From: Cryptomeria japonica
Taxonomy: Eukaryota > Streptophyta > Pinopsida > Cupressales > Cupressaceae
Assembly: GCF_030272615.1 (NCBI RefSeq)
Contig: NC_081415.1
Coordinates: forward strand, 599,831,644-599,895,643
Direction: 5' to 3'
DNA: 64,000 bases
The notes below the pieces were generated by a model. It did no database searches, had not been told where the DNA came from, and saw only the letters and a list, made by a program, of their open reading frames with translations. Of this stretch, positions 12,440-26,186 are shown piece after piece. Positions within the stretch are counted from its first letter, which is position 1. The number at the start of each line of letters is the position of its first letter. The translations under genes and the position numbers were made by a program.

Positions 12440-15400
12440 TTCAAAGAAAGGTCATACAAATGTAATCAAGAGCAACCTGTTGATGTTGAGGAAGATCATG
12501 TTGATGTTGAAGATGATGCAATTGAAGTAGCGAAAGAAATTAGTACTAGTAAAGGTACAAATTTTTCTTCTATCATGAGAAATTTGATGGAGATGAATGA
12601 GGATTCTCTTTTCAGTCAAATCTCATTTGAACACATGGTACCTGAGAACACAAATAAATTGCATTGCAAAAACATGTGGGAGGAATATTTTGAAAAAAAA
12701 TCTATGGTCGGGAGAGCACAATTATTTGTAAAGTTATTCAGGAAAAGAGAAACGACTCCTATTTTGGAGTTGTTGGGTGTCGATAATAGCAAAAGCTCGG
12801 GAGGTCATGTAAAAGAAACAATAGTTGAAAAATTGCAAGATGCATTGAACCCTATTGATACCACAAGTCGAGGAGTTGATTCAAGTGTTGCATGTAGAGT
12901 GTTGATGACTACGATTTCTAGTAAGAGGTTGTCACATAAAAGACAAGTTACAACAATTTTTGAATTACTGCATATATCTAGAAAAATTGTTCAAATATAT
13001 ATTAGGACGAGCAATATGTTAGATGAAAACATTGAAATGAATTAGGTAAATATTTGTAGACTTCTTCGAAAAGACAAAATTTCTGAAGATGTAAGAAGAC
13101 TGGTCATCGAATATTGGACCAACCACTCCCAGGTTTCTTCCAATTGAAGGGACACTATACAGATGAAAGATGAAGAGACTGATATGAAGATTTCACATCC
13201 TAAACATTTTGTAGATACAACGCAAAGTGAACTATTTGAAGCATTCAAAGAAGAATTTTCAGATGTGAAAATATGTCAGAGAATGTTTGAGAGGTTGCAC
13301 CCTTTCTTTGTACGCATAAATAAGGTACGTGAAACTTGTTGTTATTGAAATCATGTTGAGTTTCATCTATACTTAGAGTCATATAAAAAAGCAATGGCAG
13401 TACTTAATCCAGATATGGTCATCCCTGGAAGTATGACACAATTTTTGAAATCAATGTTATGTGATAAATCAAAAGATTTAGATGGCTTCAATGTACAATG
13501 TATAAAAAGTACATGCATTGATTGTGGAGATTTGCAAAAAATTCCATTACAAATTGAGAATATTGATGTTTCAATGCCAGTTTTGTGTAAGAGATTTCAA
13601 TATGAGACATATCAAACTAAGTCAGGAGATGAATCCAAAAAAATTGCATTGAAGGAAAGTGAATTGCCCTACCTTAAATTTATGAGCATATTTCGTACTA
13701 TGATTTATCCACATATCCAACATTGTCATGGTGCACGATGGCAAGATAAACAATTTCATGATTCCAAAAATTATTTTCCACCTGGTTGTATTCTTTCAAT
13801 TGTAGATTTCTCCAAGAACTATACATTTGCCCCTCAATCACAGATTCAAGCTCAATATTATCATTTTGATCAAGTTGCAACATTTGTGCAAGTGACCTAT
13901 AGACATGCACAATTTGTTGTGGATGGGGTAGAAAACTATATTGATCCAAATGAACGCATTATCATCAAGGAGGTTCATTTCTATATCAGCGATGATAAGG
14001 TTCATGATAGCAGCTATGTAGCGCATTATTTTGCAATGTTTTTTGAAGATCTTGCAAATTGCGAGATAAATGTTTCACAACACTGGATTTGGTCAGATGG
14101 TTGTGCAGGTGAGTACATAAGTTTCATTTCATTTTCATTTATATATAAATTTGTATTTGATTTCAATTTGATTAATTTAATTTTAAATTTTCAATTGTAC
14201 ATGTACATGACATACAACTTTCTGGAGCAGGACAATTTAAATCTTCAAAAGCCTTTAATTGGCTATCCATGCACCATGCTAGACACAATGTTAAGTTTCT
14301 ATGGAAATTCTTTGAAAGTGGACATGGAAAAGGAGAGCACAATGGAGTAGGAGCATGTGTGAAGCGTGCACTTTGCCAACATGAACTTGCAGGTACTGTT
14401 AATTTTGTTTTCAATTTGTTTGTATCTATTTCTTCATATAATTTCATTTAAAAAGAAGTGCACATAACAACATCTATAAGTTATTTTATGTAGGTAATAG
14501 CATAGAGAATGCAAACAAAATTGTTGAATGGTGTCAAAGTCATTTTTCTAGTCGAGACAGGCCATACAACAAACATTTTTTGGGGGAAGTGAAAAGTAAA
14601 ATATTTTTGTTCTCAAGAATTCTTAAAAAATTTCATCAACTCTACATTTCACTTTTATCCTAAAAAAATTGATCTTAAAATGTGCAAATTTCATTTCATA
14701 TTTGTAACAGGTATTGATCGATCTAATCCTTACAATTGTCAAACAATTGTTGGTATTAAAAATTTACATCAAGTGATGACTACAGGACACCACAAGCCTC
14801 CATTGATTCAAGTAAGAGAAAAATCATGCTTTTGTGTTGATTGTGTTGAGGATAATCCAATGAGTCAATGCGAGAATATTGCAAATGGATATGTCTCACA
14901 ATGGGATATGAAAGAGTTAATCAGAATGCCTCCTTATGAAGATGACGAAAATGACATAGACATTCATGATCCTACATATTCAGCTGATTATGAACGTGTT
15001 TATGATTTATTCATTTCAGGTGCATGTGTGCATACATGTTCTTTTATTTAGTTTTAATTTAGATCATGTAGTGACATGTTCAAATTTTATAGATACATCT
15101 TACTTTTGTTTTAAATTTATATGGTGTCATGTGGATGTACATACATGTAGGTGATATATTTGTTGTGGTTGCGGATCCTGACAATATGGAAGGTGTAGAT
15201 TATTATCTACTAAGATGCACAAAAGAAAAATTCAAACTGCCAGAAGTAACTGTAGACAGTGATGGACAAACATATCCAACTGGTTCAGTTGTTATAGAAG
15301 GCACCTATTATCAACAAACTAAGATAGACAAAAATGGTGTTCAATTTATTGAATACATGCCTAGAAAAACAGTTCTACATTACAATCACTTGGTTATAGC

Positions 15401-15477
15401 AACAAAGCTACAATTTGAGACATTGCCAAAAAAAGGACGTGGCAACCAAAAGTGGAGGTTACCTTTTGAAGAACGTT
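12440..15477 (+). pseudogene. Transposase-like gene with SDGCAGQFK / HGKG motifs, five exons, broken
   Basis: One reading frame runs 12,470-14,108 with in-frame stops at about 13,043, 13,145 and 13,346. It continues through four GT-AG introns (14,109-14,230; 14,393-14,493; 14,596-14,710; 15,020-15,150) to TAA at 15,475-15,477. The joined protein has LSIVDFSKNY, WIWSDGCAGQFKSSKAF and FESGHGKGEHNGVGACVKR, then a C-terminal domain GDIFVVVADPDN...YLLRCT. Spliced joins restore SDGCAG|QFK and ISG|DIFVVV exactly. I recognise the SDG..QFK...HGKG..DG.G..VKR signature as shared by many uncharacterised eukaryotic proteins suspected to be transposases. The first D in VDFS and the second in SDG suit an RNase-H-like fold (inference). 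The usual D after HGKG is N here. The superfamily cannot be named. Confidence 0.7.
14109..14230 (+). other. Intron of the transposase-like gene
   Basis: Donor GCAG|GTGAGT, acceptor GGAGCAG|GAC. Removal gives the uninterrupted motif SDGCAGQFKSSKAF. Further introns with equally clean borders are 14,393-14,493, 14,596-14,710 and 15,020-15,150. Confidence 0.7.
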
Positions 15478-16116
15478 AATTTTTTTTGGAGATAATAAAA
15501 GATAGAGAGGATCCAGACTATATGTATCAAGAGCTAACTTAGGCTATCTAACTTGATTTTGTAGGTCATACTTTTATATTTGAACTAGAGTTTGAACTCA
15601 TGTTTAATTTGAACTAGGATTGGATATATATATTTTTGGACCATATTAAAACTTAGAGATTATTTTTTAATATTGGATCATATCTAGTTTTGTTTTTTTG
15701 ACATGGTGAACAATGGTTTTCATATATTGTTATGCATGCTCAAGGTTGAAATGCTTTTATATTTATGATTTTATGTATTCTTCAATTACATACATACATG
15801 TGATATACATCCCCTTCAGACATGCACTTTCGACATCTCCTTAAGACATTGTCTTTGGAAATCCCCTTAAGACATCCCCTTAGGACATCCTAATAGGTCC
15901 TAACTTTAGATCCCCTTATGTGAAGTATGCTAAATTATATAAATTGTTACATATGCATGCTTGGTTGAAAAGAATTTAAATGTATTCTTTTATGTTATAC
16001 ATCCCCTTACGACATCTTCTTTGGCCATCCCCTTAAGACATCCTCTTTGGACATCCCCTTAAGACATCCTAATAGATCCTAATTTTAGATCCCCTTATGA
16101 ACTAAGTATGCTAAAT

Positions 16117-16152
<36 letters not shown>

Positions 16153-17098
16153 TTGTTATTCAATTTTTTATGAGTTCACACACATGTAAATTCATTTCTT
16201 TGTTACATTATATTATTAGTGATCTTATTTATATTACTTGAATTAGATTATTAGTAATTATTTATATTGCTTGATTAAGAAATTATTAGTAATTATTTCT
16301 ATTTCTTGATTAAGAACAAGGCACTAGTCATAATTGCATTACTCATATTTATTAGTGATTATTTATATTAATTGATTTAGAAAATATATTTTGATTTTTT
16401 ATTGATTTTTATATTAAAGTTTTAGTGTTACAACAAATACAACATGTAATATTGTTAATTATATTTCCACAACCTACTAAAATGATCCATAAAACCAATA
16501 CCAATACCAACCATAAAACCTAGTATATATCATTTGTATATCAATTTAACTGAAATGTGGAAATGATTTTCATATAAATCTAACTGAAATGTAACACATG
16601 AAATTTGAACATTGTAACACATAAAATAAACATGTAACTCAGAATTATGAAATTTATATAAACACGTAACGCAAGTAAGTAGACAAATTCAATAATAACT
16701 AGTTCAAAGAAATTGAATGCTAATTTATCATGTATTATGATCCCCTTAAGACATCCTTTTTCAACTAAATTATGCACTAAATAATAAATTATAAATATTA
16801 AGGAAAGGTGTTGATGAATTAGGAGAGTGAGAGTGCGCACCTAATTCAGAGTGAGAGCTTATTGTAACACATAAAATAAACATGTACAACACATGAAATG
16901 TAGATATAAACATGTAACACATGAAATGTCTAGATAAACATGTAACATGTATGAAATGTCTAGGTATAATGTCTAAAATAAGGCTACAAATGCAATGTTC
17001 ACAGTTCATGTATAATATCTAAATGTCCACAATATGTATAATAGAATGTCAGATATACATAATAAAAGAAGCAAGCATGTATATAACAATATAATGAG
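15478..17098. repeat. AT-rich spacer with short direct repeats
   Basis: Lies between the two convergent transposon genes. Around 15,810-15,920 and 16,000-16,100 a unit like CATCCCCTTAAGACATCC recurs many times, the whole block being duplicated about 200 bp apart. A further copy is at 16,741. A TATATA/CACACA microsatellite is at 16,119-16,152. Around 16,605-16,960 the phrase ATGAAATGTNNAG...AACATGTAACAC repeats several times. No gene is seen. Confidence 0.5.
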
Positions 17099-19745
17099 TT
17101 ATGTCGCGCCTTGCCTTGATCCCCGATCTGATTCGTCGCTTGCTCCAGGGGCCTACATTGTGTACATAATTTTCATATTAAAAAAATTATATATATAGTG
17201 GATCGTGATGAATAGGAAAAAAATAAGCACGTCAATTTAAATTTAAATTTACCTGTGTATCTTGATGAATAGGATCACCAGGTGCATGCAAATCTCCATA
17301 TATCGCGTCCATCATAATCTCCTGTAATATATATTTAAAAATAAAAAAATATGTCAGTGGTAGTGAATACATAGAAACTTTATATATACAACTAAGTCAA
17401 AATCAAAATTTCTAGATTCTTACAGATATCTCCGAAGAGTGTAATGACACAACATCTGGATCAATAAAGTCATCCATAAGAAGAGATGAAAAACCTCGTC
17501 ACTGAACTCCTGGAGTCTGTGGTGTAGGATGCATTGCAGTCTTGGGAGTTGTAGGAGGTATCAAAATATCCTCCTGCTTGGAACTACCAGGCTTTGAATC
17601 TCCTCCACCATGGCTAGTACTAGTCGAGGATCTTTGAAGTACTCATCCAATAAACTCAAGCAGCTGTTGAGGAGTGATCCCATGTAATGTAGAGAGAGCT
17701 TGATAAGCATCCACAAGATCACTCACTAAATAGAAGCTCATCTGGCATAGACGATCCTCCGATAAACATGTGATCTCTGCAGGTAACGGTAGCTCATAAC
17801 AAATATATGGGTCATAAAATGGATCTGTCTCATCAACAATAGGGGCAGTACGAGAACATAACATATATCTCCCTACATGATCAGAAGACATCTCATCAAC
17901 CTGAGTAGCAATATTGGCAATGCTAGAATACATGCCAACGCATGCCTCCTCAGCTGCCATATCACCAGCACCACCTATGACCAAATCCAAACCTTTCAAA
18001 AAAACTGAAAGGTTCTGACCCACCATTGCCCTCTTACTAGGGGGTTGTGTATCATGGTGTCTAAATTTGTCTGCAAATCTGCCCCTACCTTGCCCAACAT
18101 GTCATGGAAAGTTTGTGTAATCAACTTCATATCCTAGATGAAATTTTGCATACAATTATTTGTAGAAATACTATGGCAGCTCATCCTTTTGCGGCCACCT
18201 ATGATGTGTCGCCAAACATCTAGGATATATGAATGGTGTGACAATAGGATCCTCACATCTAATGACCTGATATCCTCTAACTAGAGCCATCTCCATGTAA
18301 AATGGGAACATGGATTTCACATTCAATGCAGAAACATCTCTATCTATTGTTTTCCATTTAACCGTGCCATATACAGTGTGAGATAAAGTCCTATAAAAAA
18401 TCTTAATGTGAGGGTCATCATATGGGTTGTATGATTGATCAAGCTCAATCATACACATCAACTCATCTCTAATACGTTCTAATTTATCTCTATTGGCCAA
18501 AACATGAGTGTTAATTTAAAGTTTGTTGTAACTGTGCTAGAGAGGACTATTGGTATTTTGGTATGGTTTTGTCATTGATGTCAACACCTACTAAAATACT
18601 AGCACTTTGGAGATCCAACAACATTCACCAGCAAGCAAGTAACTATTGCACAGTTACTGGTATATGGTTCACCGACAGGATATAATGATCACCAACACTT
18701 GGAATGATATGGAAGACACTTGGTAATATCGAAGACATTGTGTGGACATCTTATCTTAACAAATTAATCATTGATATATTCATATTTGCATATTTGCTTT
18801 TACCGGCAAATAGGTCCAAGGTTATCTAGAGTTACACCGACAGGTTTATCTTTTCCAGATCAGCATGGCACGCTATGGAAATGATTAATTATTGTTGTAA
18901 ATGCATTAAGCCAACATGTTCAATTGGTTATTGCATCGGATATTGTATTATTTGTAAAATGTTTTTATTGTAATATCTTGTAGAGCCGACCTACTAAAAT
19001 TGGTCTTAGGTTATGGTATAAATGTAAGATCTTATTTGTAAGATCAAGTGTGGAATGCAAAAAAAGAATTGTGTGAAGGTATATGCGATATTAAGCGGTG
19101 CAATACACGCAGACATCATTTGAAGGTGAAGCTAGGTTTTTATGAAAGCATATCAACATTACACCGGTATTGAATCCAGCATATGAAGATGCAATTTTGT
19201 GCAATACATTCTTATTGGATTTAACCATCCAACTGTAGTCAGTGTGACTCTCATTTTGTGATTGAGCAGTGAGCTCTAGGCTGTTGGCCTTTCTGCATGT
19301 GCATACCCCATTTATGTACACTTACTATCTGCAATAGTATCATCTGATTGTGGGTAAGGTTTCCCACCGTGGTTTTTCCCCTTACAGGGTTTCCATGTAC
19401 AAATATTGTTGTCATGTGTTGTGGATGACTTTATGTTTATGTTTAATGCATTAATCTTTACCGATATAACAATTAACTGTTAAAACTGTCTACTGGCATA
19501 CTTAACTGGTTTACCGGTATTAAGCATTAAGTTGGTTAAGTTTCTTTTGTTTTGAATTTATTTGACAACTGATTCACCCCCCCCTCTCAGTTGTCTCCGG
19601 GACCTAACAAGGACTACATTCTCAAAATAGTCTGAGTACGAGCAGTCTTTGAATTCTCAGGAGTCTCAGACCTACGTGAGGTCTGCTGAGGATCAGGATG
19701 CACACTCTGCTCAAAAGAAAAATGTTGTGAACCACTAGAAGCCAT
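17099..19745 (-). pseudogene. Second transposon gene, minus strand, unknown function
   Basis: Starts at ATG 19,743-19,745 (MASSGSQHFSFEQSVHPDPQ), is cut by an LTR at 18,524-19,609, and continues as ANRDKLERIRDELMCMIELD (to 18,171). It then shifts frame (DMKLITQTFHDMLGKVGADL, about 18,020-18,140) and shifts back (MVGQNLSVFLKGLDLVIGGA, 17,643-18,026). Two introns follow (17,322-17,423 and 17,153-17,252). The last exon ends GSRQGAT with TAA at 17,099-17,101. The product is Ser/Pro-rich at both ends with a helical middle. I do not recognise a family. It faces the transposase-like gene tail to tail, suggesting two genes of one DNA transposon, as in other two-gene plant transposons (inference). Confidence 0.55.
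18524..19609 (+). mobile_element. Solo Copia-like LTR
   Basis: Starts TGTTGTAACTG and ends CACCCCCCCC...GGGACCTAACA, the C-rich then GGGACC..AACA tail typical of many plant Copia LTRs just before the primer site. It interrupts the minus-strand gene between its N-terminus and ANRDKLER. The five bases on each side (AAGTT and AGGAC) do not match, so the exact borders or the duplication have decayed. Confidence 0.6.
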
Positions 19746-22060
19746 ATCTAGATGTGATGTGAAATGTATGAACATGTGTGTGTGTGTGTGTGAATCTACA
19801 TGTATACATTAAATTGAATTAAAAACAAGTTCGTATACAATGTATGCCACAAACAAGATGAAACATTGTACACATATGCTTGAGTTAAACATTTTAAACA
19901 AAACGAATCAAATGAACCACGACCTATAGATATTGAAACTTAAAGATTACATTGCAAAACAAATTGCATGAACATACACATGAATTTATTTAACATACAA
20001 ATTATAATATGCATATGCGACTACACCATTATAGATAATGATTATGAGATCGTTTAATTAAACTAGAAAGTTACGACAAATATCAATAATAATAATCATT
20101 ATAACATAATTGTACTTCAAATATAAAATTTTGTAATAGGTAGATAATGTTGGATTAAAATAGATAATCACCTAATTTATTAATAAATCATTAATTAGGT
20201 TCCTTTTACTTTATCTAGGGTTTTCATTTTGCTTTTATAAGTAAATTCATTAGAGTAAAATGTAATCTAGTTAATCTAGTTTAACTTTTCACAATTTGAT
20301 ACAAAACTCTTGATCTTTGGATATAATTCATATGAGTTATTGTTATTTACTTTTATTCACTATCAGAATCCAAAGTGATGTTATGTGGCGAAATGTGATA
20401 AGCTACATTGAGATGCTCCTGCATCATATCTACACAATAATTTTGAAGGAATACTTTTATAAATTACTACTTTTTATGTGGCGACCACATGCACGTGTTT
20501 CCCTTTGATGTAATTTTAAAAAATATCACATTTTTATTTCTTTTACATAAATACCTTAGATTATCATTTAAGTATTAGAACAAAAAAGCACATTTTAAAA
20601 CTAGATATAAAATTTTACATTTCACATTTTTACACCATGTTAATATTCTATCTATAAGTGCTTCAAATCTTTACCCCAACTATAGAAAATTCTCCCCTTT
20701 AGGATATTTGTTAAAAAAAATTCCCATTTTCTAGCCCATTACCTTATAGTTATGCAATCAACCCAATAGCCTACTCCCAAAATCATGGTAATATGACAAA
20801 CAAAATCAAACTCACACAAAAGCATTTAACCAAAGATCAAAGGACCAAAAATATTTAGGAAATGTCAATGAAGCTATTAAAATGTTTTAAGAATTCAAAT
20901 CAAAATAATGATTAATGGGAGGGAACCAACATTTAGAATCATGATTTGGGGGTAGAACTTGAGAGAAGTAGGGGATATATGGAGCCAAGACTTAAATAAC
21001 TAAAGTTATAATTAGAAGTTGAAATGATGAAGTTCATTATATAGTATTTATTGCACCAAAGGGTTCTAGGATCTCAAAAGGTTCCACAAAGTGATATGCA
21101 AGTTTTGAAGACAAAAAATAATCAATATTGTTAGTGGCTAATTTATTAGAAACACTCTCTCCAATACATGACTACTTTGATGTATATATTTTTGTCATTT
21201 ATAAATTTTCTAAAAATCCACTACATTTCCCAATTGCGAATCAATCTAAGTTTGGTCTTTCATCTTTTCTAGTTCATTTGGATCCACAACTACCATGTTT
21301 GAGCCTATTTGTTAAGCATACAATACTTGAGCTTACGAACCTCCAATGAAGAAATGAGAAGGGTGTTTATGGTTAGTGTTATCATATGCAAACTCAATTA
21401 ATGGCAAGTAAGTTCCCATCTTTTTGTTCACAAGTCCTCAAGAATTTGGTTCAATCTCTTTTTGTTGATCAATCTTAAGGTGATGGGTTGATCTATAGTC
21501 CAATTTACTTCCCAATTATGTGTATGTTTTTCCAAAACCTTGACATTATCCAGGTGTCTCAAATATGATCTTATCAAAATTGCCTTTATTAAATATGATA
21601 TTCTTTGGTACTCCATGAAACTAAAAGATCTCCTAAACTCTTGGAAGGTATACATGGATGCCTGAATGTAATTAGAGAGATTGTTTGTAAATTATATTCT
21701 CTTATATTGTTTGTAATTATATGTTTTTTTGGTTGTATATGTTTTTTGGTTGTATATGTTTTGGTTGTCTATTTTTTAATTATATGTAATTAAAACAATA
21801 TATATACATATATTATTTTTAAAACAATTAAACAATTAAATTCTATACATATAAATTATTAAAACAATTAAAAAAGAAAAAAAGAAAAAAAGCCTTTCGG
21901 CCTCACCTTGCTCGACCGAAAGACTTCTTAGCCCCCCTCCCGCTCCAGCTATTTTGGACTGTGCAAATGGGGGGCTTAGTGCAGTCAATAGGTATATGTA
22001 GGGCCGAGTCCTACTCGACCGAGTAGGATTTATTTTTCGTTCACACTTAGCTAAAAGTGT
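19746..22060. other. AT-rich sequence without a supported gene
   Basis: Upstream of the minus-strand gene. It holds a (TG)n run near 19,773-19,791, and short A/T tracts. At 21,885-22,035 there is a GC-richer piece with inverted bits (CCTTTCGG / CCGAAAG and ACTCGACCGAGTAGG). Nothing coding was recognised. The far end of the DNA transposon should lie here, but no terminal inverted repeat was found. Confidence 0.3.
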
Positions 22061-22938
22061 GACACAACACTATGCTTTCACCCTAATGTGTAACCCCATC
22101 TAAAACATATATCAAATGTTGCATTTGGTTTTGAGTGTGAAGCATCCCGCTCTAAGAGTTTTTACTCTGATTCCAAGAATGAACACCCCATTTAAGACAT
22201 GCAAAAATGATATGCAAGAGCATAGTACTATATAGTATAGTTTTATGTTGATGTCTTAAGAAAGCTTAGAGACAAGGATACCAACCTTCAACACCAAGGA
22301 GATATCCTTTAGGCAACAATGGCATAAATCCAAGCTAGAGAGGGAATACTCTTCAAGCAAGGATAAGATAGTTGAAAAAGATATCTTGCACCAAGTGTAA
22401 AGGGGGTCCTTAGAGGAGAAGATATATTTGCTTGAAAGACATCTAGCTCTAAGAGGATCTCTCTTGAACAAACATAACATATTCTACCAAAAGAAGGGAA
22501 TAAAAACAACAATTCATACCTTCCTCCTATTGCTAGGTGAAAGGGATTCTTGATGAAGGATGACACACTTTTGACCCAATGTGAGGGGTAAGTTTATGAT
22601 AGATAGACATTTCCAAGTGAAGAAGAGGTTGTAGCCAAGGACTTACACCTCTTATATAAGAAAGAATCCTTGAGAAAACAATAACTTCACACAAGGAATG
22701 ACATCCAATCATGAACAAACACCACTCCACAAAGGAAAATTAGATCCTTAGAGAGGAGAGAGAGAGGAGGAGAAATCAATCATTCCCCCCAAGTGTAAGG
22801 ACAATGAGAAGAATTACATAATCTTCAAAGGAGAGATTAAGCATAAGGAAATGCACACTAAAATCACATGAATGAATATCCAATGCAATAAAAGACATTA
22901 GTTTATGTAAAATGCATCTCAAAAGAAGTGGTAATCTT

Positions 22939-23010
<72 letters not shown>

Positions 23011-23600
23011 TCACATATTCCCCTAGGGAGGGATTAATCATAAGAGACATACCATTGAAAGAAAGGATATCCACAATAAAAAATGCAACCCCTAAAGGGA
23101 ATATTGATACATTATATAGAAAGAGAGAGGGTGAAAAAACCATCCTTGCCCCCAAGCAAGAGGACAAAGAGGAAAATTACACATCTTCTAGAGAGAGGCT
23201 ATTCATAAGAGACGAACCATTTCAAACAAATAATAGGTCCTAACCAAGGAACAAACATGTGCTCGCATGAAGGATAACTCCATGCAAGAAAGGGAATCAA
23301 GTGATGAATAACACAACACAAAAGAAGAGGTAATTTCCAAAGAGAAAGAAGGAGGAAGAAGAAGGTTCACAAAAGTTCTCTAAGGAGAGATTATTCATAA
23401 AAGATACACCATTTCAAGCAAGGAATAGGTCCCGTCCTAGGAACAAATATGTGCTCGCATGAAGGATAATTTCATGCAAGAAAGGACATTAATTTATGAA
23501 TAATACAATCACAAAGGAAATAGTGAAACCTTAAAAAGAGGAGAGAAAGAGGGGAAATCATGTTTCTACCCCAAGATATTTGATTTTGAAGAAGTATCAA
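22061..23600 (-). repeat. Degenerate tandem repeats in the Gypsy interior
   Basis: From about 22,740 to 23,560, blocks of roughly 190-250 bp recur, marked by ATTCATAAGAGACATACCATT-type text (about 23,036, 23,198, 23,391) and GTGCTCGCATGAAGGATAA (23,251, 23,452). On the minus strand this lies 3' of the gag relic, where pol would be expected. A (GA)n microsatellite occupies 22,941-23,008. Confidence 0.5.
22941..23008. repeat. (GA)n microsatellite
   Basis: About 34 uninterrupted GA dinucleotides. Confidence 0.95.
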
Positions 23601-24965
23601 CTCTAATGAAAAAGATCCCCCAACTAAGTTAACTACTTGTGTCATAGGGTGAGGAGAAACATGGGGGTGAAAGAAGTGCTAAGGCACTACCTTTTCAACT
23701 AGAAAGAGAGCAAGATATGTTGAAAGGCATATACAAGCATGATCATATTGTTCTTGAACAAATTCCTTAAATGCTTTACACTTTCAAATAGAATGAGAAT
23801 AACGATTATGAAAAAGACAATGTGCATTACCTTTCTTATGCTTATAATTGTAATTAGGTCTAATGAAAGGAAAATAAATATTCTTATCATACTTCAATCT
23901 CCAAAAGATTCTAGTTGCTAATTTTTCTTAATCATTAATAGATGTAGGTTTGTTCTTTTGAGATTGAGGACAAGAGTTGTTATTAGAAGAGGAATGATTG
24001 TCATCTATGAGTTTGATAGTTCCATTAGCAACTAACTTTTGTATGCCTTCTTTAAAATCTAGACAATCACTAGCATCATGATCATGAGTTTGATTAAATT
24101 AACAAAAAAGAGTTTTTTAAGAAGAAGCCCTTTTAGCCTCTTGACGTATCCTTTGTCTTTCAAGATGGTTTTTGAAGTCTTGAATCCTAAGGGGATCATC
24201 CATAGGAGATTTATTATCATTCCCTAGGCCTTCTGTTGTTATATGTGTAGGAGGGTTTATAGGAACTTGAATTCCTTGTTCAAATTTTCCAAGTCCTTGT
24301 CCTCTAAAACCTTGTTTTGTTATTGTGTTGAAGCCACTCCTATAAGAATATTTTAATTGAGAAGGCATGGGAACATTCTAATAAATTTCTTTGAAGTTTG
24401 TAGTGTAAGGATGTTTAGAAAGAATAAAAGTATTAGTAGATGAAGAAGGGATATCGTGGAGAGGAGGATTTTCCTTTCTTTCATCATGCATATCCTCTTT
24501 GGTAGATTGGGAAGGAAGATCCTTATCATCAAAGGCCTCATCTCTGCTTAATGTTATATGGGGAGAAAGATCATAAATGAAATTCATGACATCATCTTCT
24601 CTACAAATGTTTTGATGTTTAAGATAGGCTCTAGGAGAATAAGGAGGATCTAGAGAGATGGAAACACCAATATTCTGACCTTGCCCCCCTTGCGTAATAT
24701 GAGAAGAAGATGTGGACAAGTTGCTCTTCAATGCTTTCTCTCCATTAGAGAGATCATTGGCAAGAGTATTAACTATTTCTTCATTCACATTACATACCCT
24801 AGGAGAGGTACAAGTATTAGGTTTCTCATTGTCATCTCTAGGATTAGGATCTACAAAAGCTTTTAGGTGATCTATGTATGAAATGCATTTGCCTAAAAAT
24901 ATCACCATAACACAACATACATGAAAAATGAAAGCTTTGAGATCTAATTTATGAAAAGGAATCAA
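23600..24965 (-). pseudogene. Gypsy gag-like relic
   Basis: Minus-strand coding text in several frames. The 24,965-24,378 part is acidic and Ser-rich (IPFHKLDLKAFIFHVCC start; no domain). 24,368-24,117 has RSGFNTITKQGFRGQGLGKF, a glycine-rich G-patch-like stretch seen in some plant Gypsy polyproteins. Downstream are two knuckle-like pieces, FNQTHDHDASDCLDFKEGI (about 24,040-24,105) and HCLFHNRYSHSI..CKAFKEFVQ (about 23,755-23,830), resembling the C-x2-H...H-x-C elements of Gypsy gag. Stops and shifts throughout. The strand agrees with the LTR, PBS and PPT. No protease, RT or integrase is visible, so the element is gag-only or pol was lost. Confidence 0.55.
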
Positions 24966-26186
24966 TTTGAAAATCTAAAAAAATGCAATATGTCCAAGTG
25001 CTATGAATGAAAAGAAGTAACGTGAAGTGAAAAAAGCCATTATCCAACACATGATTATAATAAATGTACTAAATAGCAATATAATCATATGTGAAATAGA
25101 AAATAGATCAAGTCCATTAATTGCCATGATAAATATTTAAATTTTAAGTTCAAGCAAATTATTTGAAAATAAATTAGGATTTTTATAAAATGACTTAATT
25201 TATTTAAATTGATGAGATTCAAATTTGTTTTTGTTTTTTTTAATTTTGAAAAATGTGAAATGAAAATTTGAAAATGGGACTTTGAAAGTTGAGATTTGGA
25301 AATTGGAATAATTCAAAATTTGTAGAAAAATGATTATTCAATTTTTGAAAATTTATGCAACGTCCTAGGAAATTTAAATGAGGGCCTTGAAAATAACCTC
25401 TCAATTTAAATTTAAAATTACCCATTAGAAGATTAGAATTTATCCAATAAAAAATTAATTTTACAATTAGGACTTTATTAAATAACCTCTTAATTTTAAT
25501 ATTCAAATTTGAAATGTTGAAATTTTAGAATTGAAAGAATTAGTTTAAATTCAAAAATTAGGGCTCTTTTAATCAACCTCTTATTTTTTTTAAAATTAAA
25601 ATTTGAAATTGTTCACAAGAGAATTAAATTTAAAATCAGGGTCTTGTAGAAAGAACCACTTAATTTGAAAATAGATCTGAGATTGAAATTTGGAAATTGG
25701 AAAATACACACAATTAATTTAAATTTAGAAATTAAGGCTTGTTTAATTAACCACTTAATTTTAAAATCTAAATTTGAAATTGAAATTTGATCCAAGGTTG
25801 CAATTTTGAATTTTGAATTTTAATTTAGCAACCAAATTTGAAGAGGGAAATTCAAAATTTAAACAACCCACAAGCTCTATTTAAAAATTTAAAAATTAGG
25901 GAATTTAAAAATTAGGGTTTTTGAAATTAACCAATTAATTAATTGTGAAATTTGACTTGTAGATGAAAACTTGAATTTGCAAACTGAATGAATATTCATA
26001 TCTGAAATAACTAATTCAAATTAAGCAATTCACAAGCTCAATTTTGAAAATAAAAATTAGTGTTTTAGTGAAATTAACCTCTAAATTTTTAACATTTGCA
26101 AGGAAATCAAACTTATAAATGAAAATTGGAATTTTAAATTGCATACACTCAGATCTGAAAACAAAAAATAAGAATTAACGGTGTAA
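24966..26186 (-). other. Gypsy leader, AT-rich
   Basis: Untranslated leader between PBS and gag, dominated by AATTTGAAATT-like text on either strand. Several open stretches here are low-complexity and not credible genes. Confidence 0.4.

Noticed and set aside
18519-19614. Exact target duplication for the LTR at 18,524-19,609
   Set aside because: Flanks AAGTT and AGGAC do not match.
22919-23167. Minus-strand open frame of SLSLSL repeats
   Set aside because: Translation of the (GA)n microsatellite.
25240-25795. Minus-strand open frames rich in F, N, K, L
   Set aside because: Low-complexity AT-rich leader; no domain and no start context.
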